The notes under the pieces were generated by a model, which saw nothing but the letters and a program-made list of their open reading frames with translations, did not search any database and was not told where the DNA came from. A stretch of 64,000 nt of DNA from Kineosporia aurantiaca JCM 3230 (lineage in GTDB: Bacteria; Actinomycetota; Actinomycetes; Actinomycetales; Kineosporiaceae): the NCBI GenBank assembly GCA_000719025.1, contig JODP01000004.1, forward strand, positions 434,001 through 498,000, written 5' to 3'. Below, one piece after another: positions 25,841-36,557 of this stretch (the first letter of the stretch is position 1; each line of letters opens with the position of its first letter). Both the position numbers and the translations under genes were made by a program.

Positions 25841-26230
25841 ATGAGCCTGCAACCAGCTCCACCCGCCGCAGTCCGGCCCCACCAGGAGAACGGTGAACCG
25901 ACCCCGTGCGGGATCAACATCGCCGCCGGTGCTCTCATCATCGTGACCGCGGTGCTCATCGCGGCCCAGTTGCCGCCGTCCTCGACCGGGTGGCGGTGCG
26001 CCGTGGTGGCCGTGGGCCTGGCGGTCGTCGGCGCCGGCACGCTCGACCTCCTGGCCCTGCTCGCCCTCGTGCCCAGCACCTGGCTGGTGGTCAACGGGTT
26101 CCTCCTGGACCGGCTGGGTCAGCTGAGCTGGCACGGAAGCAGCGACCTCTGGTGTCTGACCGCCCTGAGCGTCGGCGCCCTGGCCGGCCTGGTGCTGGGC
26201 GCGCTCGGGCGATGGGCCGCCCGCTCTTGA
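25841..26230 (+). CDS. Small multi-helix membrane protein of the potassium island
   Basis: 129 residues from ATG 25841 (weak GAGA ribosome site). A proline-rich cytosolic head is followed by three or four hydrophobic helices (about residues 26-45, 53-75, 75-90 and 103-120). I do not recognise a family. It is flanked on both sides by KdpE-like boxes and precedes the APC permease and kdp genes, so a link to potassium or turgor control is likely but unproven. An earlier in-frame start at 25793 has no better support. Confidence 0.6.
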   Translation: MSLQPAPPAAVRPHQENGEPTPCGINIAAGALIIVTAVLIAAQLPPSSTGWRCAVVAVGLAVVGAGTLDLLALLALVPSTWLVVNGFLLDRLGQLSWHGSSDLWCLTALSVGALAGLVLGALGRWAARS

Positions 26231-26242
26231 CAGGATCTTGAC
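26226..26242. promoter_or_regulatory. Perfect KdpE-like box upstream of APC permease
   Basis: CTTGAC-AGGAT-CTTGAC, the exact reverse-orientation form of GTCAAG-N5-GTCAAG. Repeat period is 11 bp, as bound by OmpR/PhoB-type regulators. Overlaps the stop of the small membrane protein gene. Confidence 0.65.
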
Positions 26243-26280
26243 ACACTCACCACCTGCGCCCCCTCCCGGATCCCGAACTG

Positions 26281-26311
26281 CGCCGGTAACTTCGGCGGAG
26301 TTACGTACCGG
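26281..26311 (+). promoter_or_regulatory. Structured leader of the APC permease gene
   Basis: CGCCG (26281-26285) can pair with CGGCG (26293-26297), GTAACT (26286-26291) with AGTTAC (26299-26304), and CCGGTA (26283-26288) with TACCGG (26306-26311). The pairings interleave, so they are either mutually exclusive or form a pseudoknot. About 105 bases before the start codon. Does not match the c-di-AMP (ydaO) riboswitch as I know it. Confidence 0.3.
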
Positions 26312-26414
26312 ACTCGCGACGGCAGCTTCGTGCAGCGGGCCGGGCCGGCCTGACGGTGCTGTCCGGCCGACCGCGGCGGATACGTCCTGCGAGGACGAGA
26401 GACACGGTGAGGTC

Positions 26415-28370
26415 ATGAGTACCCAGAGCCCGACTGCCCTGAGCCGGTGGCTGCTGGAGGGGCAGGCGCACCGGGCGGCCGAGATCCAGGGCCCGCACGG
26501 CAAGGCTCCGGCGGCGGCCGAGGCCTCGGGTGAGCACGGTCATGCCTGGTGGAAGGTGATGTGCCTGACCGGCGTGGACTACTTCTCCACCCTCGGGTAC
26601 CAGCCCGGGATCGCCGCGCTGGCGGCCGGTGCGGTCGCTCCGGTCGCCACCATCGTCCTGGTGGCCCTGACGCTGTTCGGGGCGCTGCCGGTGTACCGCT
26701 GGGTGGCCCGGGAGAGCCCGAACGGCGAGGGCTCGATCGCCATGCTGGAAAAGGTCCTGCCCTGGTGGGGCGGAAAACTCTTCGTGCTGGTCCTGCTCGG
26801 GTTCGCGGCCACCGACTTCCTGATCACCATGACGCTGTCGGCGGCCGATGCCTCGGCCCACGCCCTGGAGAACCCCTACGCACCAGGCTGGCTGGACGGC
26901 CACGAGGTCCTCATCACCCTGGTGCTGCTCGGTGCGCTGGGGGCGGTGTTCCTGCGCGGGTTCAAGGAGGCGATCGGTATTGCGGTCGTCCTGGTCGGCG
27001 TCTACCTCGTCCTGAACGCCGTCGTGGTCGGCGTCGCGGTCGTCCAGGTCCTGAGCCACCCGCACGTCATCGGCGACTGGACCGATCTGCTGCGCAGCGA
27101 GCATCCGAACTGGCTGGCCGTGGCCGGGGTCGCGCTGCTGGTCTTCCCGAAACTGGCGCTGGGGTTGTCCGGTTTCGAGACCGGGGTCGCGGTGATGCCC
27201 CAGATCCAGGCCGGCCCGCACGACACCGAGAAGAACCCCGCCGGGCGGATCCAGGGCGCCCGCCGCCTGCTCACCACCTCAGCGCTGATCATGAGCGTGT
27301 TCCTGGTGCTCTCCAGCCTGGTCACCACCCTGCTGATCCCCCCGGCCGAGTTCGAGGACGGAGGGCAGGCCAACGGCCGTGCCCTCGCCTTCCTGGCCCA
27401 CGAATACCTGGGCACGGCCTTCGGAACCGCCTACGACCTCTCGACGATCGCGATCCTCTGGTTCGCCGGCGCATCGGCCATGGCCGGGCTGCTGAACCTG
27501 GTTCCGCGCTACCTGCCCCGCTACGGCATGGCCCCGCGCTGGGCCCGGGCGATCCGGCCCCTGGTACTGGTTTTCACCGGCGTCGCGTTCTTCGTGACCT
27601 GGTACTTCAAGGCGGACGTGGACGCCCAGGGCGGCGCCTACGCCACCGGCGTCCTGGTGCTGATCACCTCTGCGTCCATCGCCGTCACCCTGACCGCGCG
27701 CCGCCGCCGCAATCGTCCGGCCATGTTCTTCTTCGCCACGGTGGCCGCCATTTTCGTCTACACCACGGTGACCAACGTGGTCGAGCGACCGGACGGGCTG
27801 CGGATCGGGGCGCTCTTCATCCTGGCCATCATCGTGGTCTCCGTCCTCTCCCGGGCCCGGCGGGCGTTCGAGTTACGCGGTGCCGGAATCACGTTCGACG
27901 ACGCGGCCCAGAAGTACCTGGAGGCAGCGGCCAAATGCGGCACGCTCTACCTCGTGGCGAACGAACCGGACGCCCGTGACGCCTCGGAGTACCGGGACAA
28001 GACGCGGGAGATCCGGGCCGAGAACAACCTGCCCAAATGGGTTCCGCTGATCTTTGTGGAAGTGACCGTCACCGACGCCTCGGATTTCGAGACCGAACTG
28101 CGCGTGGTCGGGGAGGAGCGCTTCGGTCACCGCATCCTGACCGTGCGCAGCTCGGTGGTCGCCAACACGATCGCCGAAATCGCCCTGGCCGTCCGCGACC
28201 GCACCGCGCTGGTGCCGCACATCTATTTCACCTGGACCGAGGGCAATCCGTTCACCAACCTGCTGCGCTTCCTGTTCGTCGGCGACGGGGAGGTCGCCCC
28301 CGTGACCAGAGAGGTGCTGCGCGAGGCCGAACCCGACCCCAAGCAGCGGCCCCGGGTGCACGTGGGCTGA
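26415..28370 (+). CDS. APC-superfamily permease with cytosolic tail (probable K+ or amino-acid transporter)
   Basis: 651 residues from ATG 26415. After a charged head of about 45 residues comes a polytopic membrane domain of roughly twelve helices beginning WWKVMCLTGVDYFSTLGYQPGIA, with LSGFETGVAVMP in the middle. From about residue 500 there is a soluble C-terminal domain. The layout (APC core plus cytosolic tail) resembles KimA/KUP-like potassium importers, and the gene lies between KdpE-like boxes and kdpF, so potassium uptake is the best guess; general amino-acid transport remains possible. Followed by a strong terminator at 28389. Confidence 0.75.
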   Translation: MSTQSPTALSRWLLEGQAHRAAEIQGPHGKAPAAAEASGEHGHAWWKVMCLTGVDYFSTLGYQPGIAALAAGAVAPVATIVLVALTLFGALPVYRWVARESPNGEGSIAMLEKVLPWWGGKLFVLVLLGFAATDFLITMTLSAADASAHALENPYAPGWLDGHEVLITLVLLGALGAVFLRGFKEAIGIAVVLVGVYLVLNAVVVGVAVVQVLSHPHVIGDWTDLLRSEHPNWLAVAGVALLVFPKLALGLSGFETGVAVMPQIQAGPHDTEKNPAGRIQGARRLLTTSALIMSVFLVLSSLVTTLLIPPAEFEDGGQANGRALAFLAHEYLGTAFGTAYDLSTIAILWFAGASAMAGLLNLVPRYLPRYGMAPRWARAIRPLVLVFTGVAFFVTWYFKADVDAQGGAYATGVLVLITSASIAVTLTARRRRNRPAMFFFATVAAIFVYTTVTNVVERPDGLRIGALFILAIIVVSVLSRARRAFELRGAGITFDDAAQKYLEAAAKCGTLYLVANEPDARDASEYRDKTREIRAENNLPKWVPLIFVEVTVTDASDFETELRVVGEERFGHRILTVRSSVVANTIAEIALAVRDRTALVPHIYFTWTEGNPFTNLLRFLFVGDGEVAPVTREVLREAEPDPKQRPRVHVG

Positions 28371-28388
28371 AACCCATCCGTTCCCAAT

Positions 28389-28422
28389 GACGCCTTTCCC
28401 CCGACTTCGGGGGGAAGGCGTC
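28389..28422 (+). terminator. Rho-independent terminator after the APC permease
   Basis: 14-bp stem (GACGCCTTTCCCCC with its complement, one G-T wobble) around a 6-base loop, followed by CCTTTT. Separates the permease from the kdp operon. Confidence 0.8.
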
Positions 28423-28464
28423 CTGGCCTTTTGCCCAAACCACCGTGCCCCGACACCGGCCGCC

Positions 28465-28513
28465 GTCAAGAAGCTGTAGGGATCGAGCCCGTCCCCGTCA
28501 AGGTCCTGTCAAG
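28465..28513. promoter_or_regulatory. KdpE-like boxes upstream of kdpF
   Basis: A perfect GTCAAG-GTCCT-GTCAAG at 28497-28513, preceded by a half-degenerate copy (GTCAAG-N5-GTAGGG) at 28465-28481. Same 11-bp period as the boxes at 26226 and 25639-25721. About 87 bases upstream of the first small ORF of the kdp operon. Confidence 0.7.
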
Positions 28514-28600
28514 GCCTCTGCCGCCGCCCCGCGCCCGATGGTCAGCTTGATCTTGCCCGGCACGAGGCCGGGCGCAACTGACCGAGTGAGAGGTAGTCCG

Positions 28601-28684
28601 GTGCTTGACCTGGTGTTCCTGCTGGTGACGCTGGCGCTGTTCGGCGCCCTGGCGATGATCGTGCGGGGAGTGGGGCGACTGTGA
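28601..28684 (+). CDS. 27-residue membrane peptide upstream of kdpF
   Basis: GTG start with GAGAGG seven bases upstream, 27 codons: a single hydrophobic helix (LVFLLVTLALFGALAMIV) with a basic C-terminus (RGVGRL). Its stop overlaps the kdpF start (GTGA), so it would be translated as the first cistron of the kdp operon. Similar tiny ORFs before kdpF occur in other actinomycetes as far as I recall. Possibly a second small accessory subunit of the Kdp complex, like KdpF. Confidence 0.6.
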   Translation: MLDLVFLLVTLALFGALAMIVRGVGRL

Positions 28685-28770
28685 CCATCGTGAACGTGGC
28701 CGGCCTGGTGATTGCGGTCGGCCTGACGGTGTTTCTGCTGGCGGCCCTGATCTACCCGGAGAAGTTCTGA
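28681..28770 (+). CDS. kdpF: KdpF, small subunit of the Kdp K+-ATPase
   Basis: 29 residues from GTG 28681: one membrane helix (VAGLVIAVGLTVFLLAALI) ending in YPEKF, the typical KdpF C-terminus (usually HPEKF). KdpF stabilises the KdpABC complex in the membrane. It overlaps the upstream 27-residue ORF and its stop overlaps the kdpA start (TGATG). Confidence 0.88.
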   Translation: MTIVNVAGLVIAVGLTVFLLAALIYPEKF

Positions 28771-30431
28771 TGAGCTCAACCACTGCGGGCGTCATCTTCA
28801 TCGTGTCGCTCGTCGTCGTCCTGGCCGCCGTGTACCGTCCGGCCGGCGACTACCTGTACCGCGTGCTGACCCCCACCAAGCACTCCCGCCTCGAGCGCGG
28901 TGTCTATCGACTGATCGGCGTCGATCCCGACGGTGAGCAGCCCTGGGGCGTCTACGCCCGCAGCGTGCTGGCCTTCTCCGTGGTCTCGATCCTGTTCCTC
29001 TACGTCTTCCTGCGCATCCAGAGCCACCTGCTGCTCTCGCTCGGGTTCGCCAACGTCCCCCCGGCGCTGGCCTGGAACACCGCGGTCAGCTTCGTCACCA
29101 ACACGAACTGGCAGGCCTACTCGGGCGAGTCGACCATGGGCCACCTGGTCCAGATGGCCGGCCTGGCCGTGCAGAACTTCACCTCCGCCGCGGTCGGCAT
29201 CGCCGTGGTCGCCGCCCTGATCCGGGGCTTCGCCCGCAGCCGGACCGAGCACCTGGGCAACTTCTGGGTGGACCTGGTGCGCATCGTCCTGCGCGTGCTG
29301 CTGCCGGTGGCCGTGGTCGGCGCGATCGTCTTCATCGCCGCCGGGATGGTGCAGAACTTCCACTCCGCCAGCGATATTCATACGCTGGCCGGGAGCACCC
29401 AGACGGTCACCGGTGGACCGGTGGCCAGCCAGGAGGTGATCAAGGAGTTCGGGACCAACGGCGGCGGCTTCTACAACGCCAACAGCGCCCATCCGTTCGA
29501 GAACCCGACTGCCTGGACCAACTGGATCCAGATCTTCCTGATCCTGCTGATCCCGATCAGCCTGCCCCGGGCGTTCGGCCGGATGGTCGGCAGCAACAAG
29601 CAGGGCTACGCCATTGTCGCGGCCATGGGCGTGATCGCCACCGCCAGCATCGTGCTCATGAACGTGGCTCAGGGCATCGGGGCGGGCACCGCCACCACAG
29701 CGGCCGGCGCGGCCACCGAAGGCGTGGAACAGCGCTTCGGGGTGCTGCAATCGGCCACTTTCGGTGCCGCTACGACGCTGACCTCCACCGGCGCGGTCGA
29801 CTCGTTCCACGATTCCTACACCTCCCTGGGAGGTGGGCTCGCCATGCTGAACATGATGCTCGGCGAAATCGCCCCCGGCGGCACCGGTTCTGGCTTGTAC
29901 GGGATGCTGGCCATCGCGGTGATCACGGTCTTCGTGGCCGGCCTGATGGTCGGGCGCACCCCGGAGTACCTGGGCAAGAAGATCGGGTCGCGGGAGATCA
30001 AGTTCGCCTCCCTGTACCTGCTCACCACGCCGGCCATCGTGCTGGTCGGAGCGGCCGTGGCGATGGCCATCCCCTCGGCCCGCGACTCGATGCTGAACTC
30101 CGGTGCGCACGGCTTCTCCGAGGTGCTGTACGCCTTCACCTCCGCGGGCAACAACAACGGCTCGGCCTTCGCCGGGATCTCGGTGAACACCGGCTTCTAC
30201 AACACCGCGCTCGGAATAGCCATGCTGCTCGGCCGTTTCCTGCCGATCATCTTCGTCCTGGCCCTGGCCGGATCCCTGGCCCGGCAGAAGCCGACGCCGG
30301 AGTCGGCCGGCACGCTGAAGACCTACCAGCCGCTGTTCGTCGGAATGCTGGTCGGCGTGATCGTCATCGTCGTCGCCCTGACCTACCTCCCGGCGCTCGC
30401 GCTCGGCCCGTTGGCCGAGGGCCTGAGCTGA
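28770..30431 (+). CDS. kdpA: KdpA, K+-translocating subunit
   Basis: 553 residues, normal length. Selectivity-filter-type segments are all present: TNTNWQAYSGES, TNGGGFYNANSAHPFENP, STGAVDSFHD and SAGNNNGSAFAG. KdpA is the channel-like membrane subunit that selects potassium in the high-affinity Kdp P-type ATPase. Ten or so membrane helices. Coupled to kdpF, followed by kdpB after 26 bases. Confidence 0.96.
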   Translation: MSSTTAGVIFIVSLVVVLAAVYRPAGDYLYRVLTPTKHSRLERGVYRLIGVDPDGEQPWGVYARSVLAFSVVSILFLYVFLRIQSHLLLSLGFANVPPALAWNTAVSFVTNTNWQAYSGESTMGHLVQMAGLAVQNFTSAAVGIAVVAALIRGFARSRTEHLGNFWVDLVRIVLRVLLPVAVVGAIVFIAAGMVQNFHSASDIHTLAGSTQTVTGGPVASQEVIKEFGTNGGGFYNANSAHPFENPTAWTNWIQIFLILLIPISLPRAFGRMVGSNKQGYAIVAAMGVIATASIVLMNVAQGIGAGTATTAAGAATEGVEQRFGVLQSATFGAATTLTSTGAVDSFHDSYTSLGGGLAMLNMMLGEIAPGGTGSGLYGMLAIAVITVFVAGLMVGRTPEYLGKKIGSREIKFASLYLLTTPAIVLVGAAVAMAIPSARDSMLNSGAHGFSEVLYAFTSAGNNNGSAFAGISVNTGFYNTALGIAMLLGRFLPIIFVLALAGSLARQKPTPESAGTLKTYQPLFVGMLVGVIVIVVALTYLPALALGPLAEGLS

Positions 30432-30457
30432 CCTGAGCCGAACCCCAAGGATTCGAT

Positions 30458-32602
<2,145 letters not shown>

Positions 32603-32628
32603 CTCCTGTCACGGAAAGAAGTTTCGTC

Positions 32629-33501
32629 ATGCGTCTCCCATCGTGGCTCGGCCAGCACCTTGCCGCCCTGCGCGTGCTGCTGGTCATGACCGTGGTGCTG
32701 GGCCTGGCCTACCCGCTGCTGATCACCGCGGTCGCCCAGATCCCCGGCCTGAAGAACAAGGCCGACGGATCGCTGATCGAGAAGAACGGCCAGAGCGTCG
32801 GTTCCGAGCTGATCGGCCAGTCGTTCACCGGTAGCGACGGCACCCCGCTCAAGCAGTACTTCCAGTCCCGGCCCTCGGCCGCCGGGGACGGCTACGACCC
32901 CACCTCGACCAGTGCGTCCAACCTGGGCCCGGAAAGCGTCGTCGACAGCCTCAGCGCGGACGAGGACAGCGCGTCCCAGAGTCTGCTGACCCAGATCTGC
33001 GCCCGCAGCCTCGCCGTCGGCGAGCTCGAGGGCGTCGACGGTTCCCGCCCCTACTGCACCTCCGACGGGGTCGGCGCCGTGCTCGGGGTCTGGCACGCGG
33101 ACGGCGCCACCGGCAAGGTCACCCGCGTGGTGAGCCTGAACCAGACCGGCACCCCGTTCATCGCCACCTACGAGGGCGTGACCGTGGAGTCCGCCAAGCC
33201 CGACACCGAGTACACCGGTGACGTCGTCACCCCGATCCGGGGCGACGCGCCGGCCGACCCGGCGGTCCCGGCCGACGCCGTCACCTCCAGCGGAAGCGGT
33301 CTCGACCCGCAGATCAGCGTCGCCTACGCGGACCTGCAGGTGAAGCGGGTGGCCCAGGCGCGGGGGCTGCAGATCGCCGACGTGCAGAAGCTGGTGAAGA
33401 AAGAGACCACCGGCCGCACCCTCGGGTTCATCGGTGAGCCCGGCGTCAACGTGCTGAAGCTGAACCTGGCGCTCGACCAGGCCGCTGCGATCAAGGGCTA
33501 G
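32629..33501 (+). CDS. kdpC: KdpC, Kdp assembly subunit with internal insertion
   Basis: 290 residues from ATG 32629. One N-terminal membrane helix (VLLVMTVVLGLAYPLLITAV) and the family motifs GSELIGQSF, YFQSRPSA, YDPTSTSASNLGP, SGSGLDPQIS, ARGL and VNVLKLNLAL. KdpC is commonly near 190 residues; here about 90 extra residues sit between SNLGP and SGSGLDP (roughly residues 107-205, including GVGAVLGVWHADGATGKV and TYEGVTVESAKPDTEYTG). The reading frame is intact and actinobacterial in style, so this looks like a lineage insertion rather than an error. Confidence 0.93.
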   Translation: MRLPSWLGQHLAALRVLLVMTVVLGLAYPLLITAVAQIPGLKNKADGSLIEKNGQSVGSELIGQSFTGSDGTPLKQYFQSRPSAAGDGYDPTSTSASNLGPESVVDSLSADEDSASQSLLTQICARSLAVGELEGVDGSRPYCTSDGVGAVLGVWHADGATGKVTRVVSLNQTGTPFIATYEGVTVESAKPDTEYTGDVVTPIRGDAPADPAVPADAVTSSGSGLDPQISVAYADLQVKRVAQARGLQIADVQKLVKKETTGRTLGFIGEPGVNVLKLNLALDQAAAIKG

Positions 33502-33513
33502 GAGCACAGGACG

Positions 33514-35871
33514 ATGGCGGGCCAGTTGCGGGTGCACCTCGGGGCAGCGCCCGGTGTGGGTAAGACGTACAAGATGCTCGAGGAAGGGCACCGGCGCCGC
33601 GAGCGCGGCACGGATGTCGTGGTCGGGTACGTCGAAACTCACGGCCGGGAGCAGACCGAGGCGATGATCGCCGATCTCGAGGTGCTCCCGCGGCGGACGG
33701 TCAGTTATCGGGGGGCGACGTTCACCGAGATGGACGTGGACGCGGTGATCGCCCGGGGGCCGGAGGTGGTGCTGGTCGACGAACTGGCCCACACCAACGT
33801 GCCCGGTTCCCGGAACACCAAGCGCTGGCAGGACATCGAGGAACTGCTGGACGCCGGGATCACGGTGCTAACCACGGTCAACGTGCAGCACCTGGAATCG
33901 ATCAACGACATCGTCCGGCAGATCACCGGAGTCCCCCAGCGCGAGACCGTGCCGGACGAAGTGGTCCGCCGGGCCGACGCGATCGAACTGGTCGACATGG
34001 CCCCCGAAGCCATCCGCCGGCGGATGGCCCACGGCAACATCTACAAGGCCGAGAAGATCGACGCCGCCCTGGGCAACTACTTCCGGGTCGGCAACCTGAC
34101 CGCGCTGCGCGAGCTGGCCCTGCTCTGGCTGGCCGACAAGGTCGACGACGAACTCGAGAAATACCGCGCCTCGCACAACATCTCCGACACCTGGGAGGCC
34201 CGCGAGCGAGTGGTCGTGGCGCTGACCGGCGGCCCGGAGGGCGAGACCCTGATCCGCCGGGCCTCCCGGCTGGCCAGCCGCTCGCGCGGCGCCGATCTAT
34301 TGGCCGTGCACGTGGCCCGCAACGACGGCCTCACCAGCGGCAGCCACGCCAACCTGGCCCTTCAGCGCACCCTGATCGAGGATCTGGGCGGTACCTACCA
34401 TCAGGTGGTGGGCAACGACATCCCCACGGCCCTGCTGGACTTCGCCCGCGGGGTCAACGCCACCGAACTGGTGCTCGGCGTCTCCCGCCGCGGGCGGATC
34501 TCCTCCCTGCTGTCCTCCGGGGTCGGGGTCACGACCACCAACGGCGCCGGCCCGATCGACGTCCACCTGGTCACCCACGCCCAGGTGCACCAGGGCCGCA
34601 CGCTTCCGCGGGCCGAGAGCGCACTCAGCCGCAACCGGCGGCTGACCGGACTGGTCGTCGCCACGATCGGCCTCACCGCGCTGACCGTGCTGCTCACCCA
34701 CCTGCGCGACCAGTTCTCCCTGGGCAGCGACATCCTGCTGTACCTGGCCGCGGTGGTGAGCGTGGCGCTGGTGGGCGGACTCTGGCCCGCGCTCTTCACC
34801 GCCGTCGTCGGATCGGTGCTCCTGAACTATTACTTCGCTCCGCCGATCCACACCATCACCATTGCGACGCACGAAAACGTCCTTGCTTTGGTAGTTTTCC
34901 TGATCGTCGCGGTTGCGGTCAGTGCCACCGTCGACCGCGCCGCCCGGCGCACCCGTGAGGCGGCCAGCGCCCGGGCCGAAGCCGAAACCCTCTCCACCCT
35001 GGCCGGAAACGTCCTGCGCGGCGCCGAACCTCTGCCCGCGCTGCTCAACCAGCTCCGCGAAACCTTCCACTTCAACGGCGCGACCCTGCTGCAACGCAAG
35101 CCCGACGCCGCCCGAAGCCCGGACCTTCAGCACGATCCGGACGCCTGGCAGGTCGTCGCCTCGGTCGGCAACCGGCTGCGGGCCCCGGGCGAGGGCGATG
35201 CCGAGGTCCTCGTCGACGAAGGAATTTCCCTGGTGATCTGTGGACACCCCCTCGCCGCCTCCGACCGCCGGGTCGTCCAGGCCTTCGCCGCCCAGGCGGT
35301 CGTCGCGATGCGGCAACAGCAACTACGGGAACAGGCCGCCGCGGCCGGACCGCTTGCCGAGGTCGACCGAATGCGAACCGCCCTGCTGTCAGCGGTAAGT
35401 CATGACTTGCGGACGCCGCTGGCGGCGGCCAAGGCGGCGATCGGCGGTTTGAGGACGCCCGGGGTCGAGTTCAGTGCGGACGACCGGGGCGAGTTGCTGG
35501 CCAGCGTCGAGGAGTCGCTCGACCGGCTGACCCGGCTGGTGGACAACCACAACGCCATCCGCCACTCACCCCCCGGCCACCCCCCGATGATCGTGGTCAG
35601 CTCTCACGCCGGAGAGGTGGAGACCCGGGTGATCGACCGCGGTCCGGGCATCCCCACCGAATTGTGGGACGACGTGTTCCTACCGTTCCAGCGCCTCGGC
35701 GACCGCGACAACGCCACCGGGGTCGGACTCGGCCTGGCCCTGTCCCGCGGACTGACCGAAGCCATGGGAGGCCGCCTCACCCCCGACAGCACTCCGGGCG
35801 GCGGCCTCACCATGATCATGGCGCTGCCCCAGAACGACGTGCCGGAGGACGAGCCGGAGCCCCGGCCATGA
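33514..35871 (+). CDS. kdpD: KdpD, K+ sensor histidine kinase with internal deletion in the ATPase domain
   Basis: 785 residues. N-terminal KdpD domain with Walker A GAAPGVGKT, a Usp-like domain (VVALTGGPEGETLIRRA), a four-helix DUF4118 membrane block (about residues 370-480), a GAF-like segment, and HisKA with phospho-acceptor His630 (SHDLRTPL). Right after LTRLVDN (residue 678) the sequence jumps to HNAIRHSPPGHPP, so about 65-70 residues normally joining the dimerisation domain to the N-box are absent. The later ATP-binding boxes remain (VIDRGPGIP; GVGLGLALSRGL). The deletion is in frame. Autophosphorylation is probably impaired; other sensing functions could remain. Stop overlaps kdpE (ATGA). 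Confidence 0.88.
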   Translation: MAGQLRVHLGAAPGVGKTYKMLEEGHRRRERGTDVVVGYVETHGREQTEAMIADLEVLPRRTVSYRGATFTEMDVDAVIARGPEVVLVDELAHTNVPGSRNTKRWQDIEELLDAGITVLTTVNVQHLESINDIVRQITGVPQRETVPDEVVRRADAIELVDMAPEAIRRRMAHGNIYKAEKIDAALGNYFRVGNLTALRELALLWLADKVDDELEKYRASHNISDTWEARERVVVALTGGPEGETLIRRASRLASRSRGADLLAVHVARNDGLTSGSHANLALQRTLIEDLGGTYHQVVGNDIPTALLDFARGVNATELVLGVSRRGRISSLLSSGVGVTTTNGAGPIDVHLVTHAQVHQGRTLPRAESALSRNRRLTGLVVATIGLTALTVLLTHLRDQFSLGSDILLYLAAVVSVALVGGLWPALFTAVVGSVLLNYYFAPPIHTITIATHENVLALVVFLIVAVAVSATVDRAARRTREAASARAEAETLSTLAGNVLRGAEPLPALLNQLRETFHFNGATLLQRKPDAARSPDLQHDPDAWQVVASVGNRLRAPGEGDAEVLVDEGISLVICGHPLAASDRRVVQAFAAQAVVAMRQQQLREQAAAAGPLAEVDRMRTALLSAVSHDLRTPLAAAKAAIGGLRTPGVEFSADDRGELLASVEESLDRLTRLVDNHNAIRHSPPGHPPMIVVSSHAGEVETRVIDRGPGIPTELWDDVFLPFQRLGDRDNATGVGLGLALSRGLTEAMGGRLTPDSTPGGGLTMIMALPQNDVPEDEPEPRP

Positions 35872-36557
35872 ACAAGATCCTGGTGGTGGACGACGAGCCG
35901 CAACTGATCCGGGTCCTGCAGATCAACCTCCTGGCCCGGCAGTACCACGTCGTCACGGCGGGTACCGGTCAGGGCGCGCTGGAGGCAGCCCGGGAGGATC
36001 ACCCGGACATCGTCGTGCTCGACCTCGGCCTGCCCGACCTGGACGGCGTCGAGGTGATCCGGCAATTGCGGACCTGGACCCAGGTGCCGGTCATCGTGCT
36101 CTCCGGCCGGGCCGACAGCCACGACAAGGTCGACGCCCTGGACGCCGGCGCCGACGACTACGTGACCAAGCCGTTCAGCGTGGACGAGCTACTGGCCCGG
36201 ATCCGGGTGGTGGCCCGCCGCCGCACCAGCGACGACTCCGCAGCCCGGACCGTGCGGATCGGCCGGTACCGGATCGACCTGGCCGCGAAGGTGATCACTC
36301 CCGACGACGGCTCGGCTGTCCAGGATCTGCACCTCACGCGCACGGAATGGCAGCTCCTGACCGTCGTGGTGGCCGAACCCGGAAAACTTCTCAGCCAGCA
36401 GTACCTGCTGGAGACGGTCTGGGGGCCGACCTACCGGGCCGAGACCCAGAACGTCCGGCAGTACATGGCCCAGCTCCGCCGCAAGCTGGAGACGAACCCG
36501 AACCGGCCGGCCCATCTGCTCACCGAACCGGGCATGGGCTATCGCTTTCAGCCGTAG
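35868..36557 (+). CDS. kdpE: KdpE, OmpR-family response regulator
   Basis: 229 residues, ATG overlapping the kdpD stop. Receiver domain with VVDDEP, phospho-acceptor Asp52 (VLDLGLP) and Lys of VTKPF; C-terminal winged helix (HLTRTEWQLLTVVV, VWGPTYRAETQNVRQYMAQLRRKLE). Activates kdp transcription under potassium limitation in other bacteria. The direct-repeat boxes at 25639, 26226 and 28497 have the 11-bp period expected for such a dimer, so they are its likely targets. A palindrome CGTTCAGCTGAACG at 36574-36587 follows the stop. Confidence 0.93.
   Translation: MNKILVVDDEPQLIRVLQINLLARQYHVVTAGTGQGALEAAREDHPDIVVLDLGLPDLDGVEVIRQLRTWTQVPVIVLSGRADSHDKVDALDAGADDYVTKPFSVDELLARIRVVARRRTSDDSAARTVRIGRYRIDLAAKVITPDDGSAVQDLHLTRTEWQLLTVVVAEPGKLLSQQYLLETVWGPTYRAETQNVRQYMAQLRRKLETNPNRPAHLLTEPGMGYRFQP

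Noticed and set aside
26243..26414. c-di-AMP (ydaO-type) riboswitch before the APC permease
   Set aside because: The leader has hairpins, but I do not see the conserved ydaO core segments; kept only as an unnamed structured leader.
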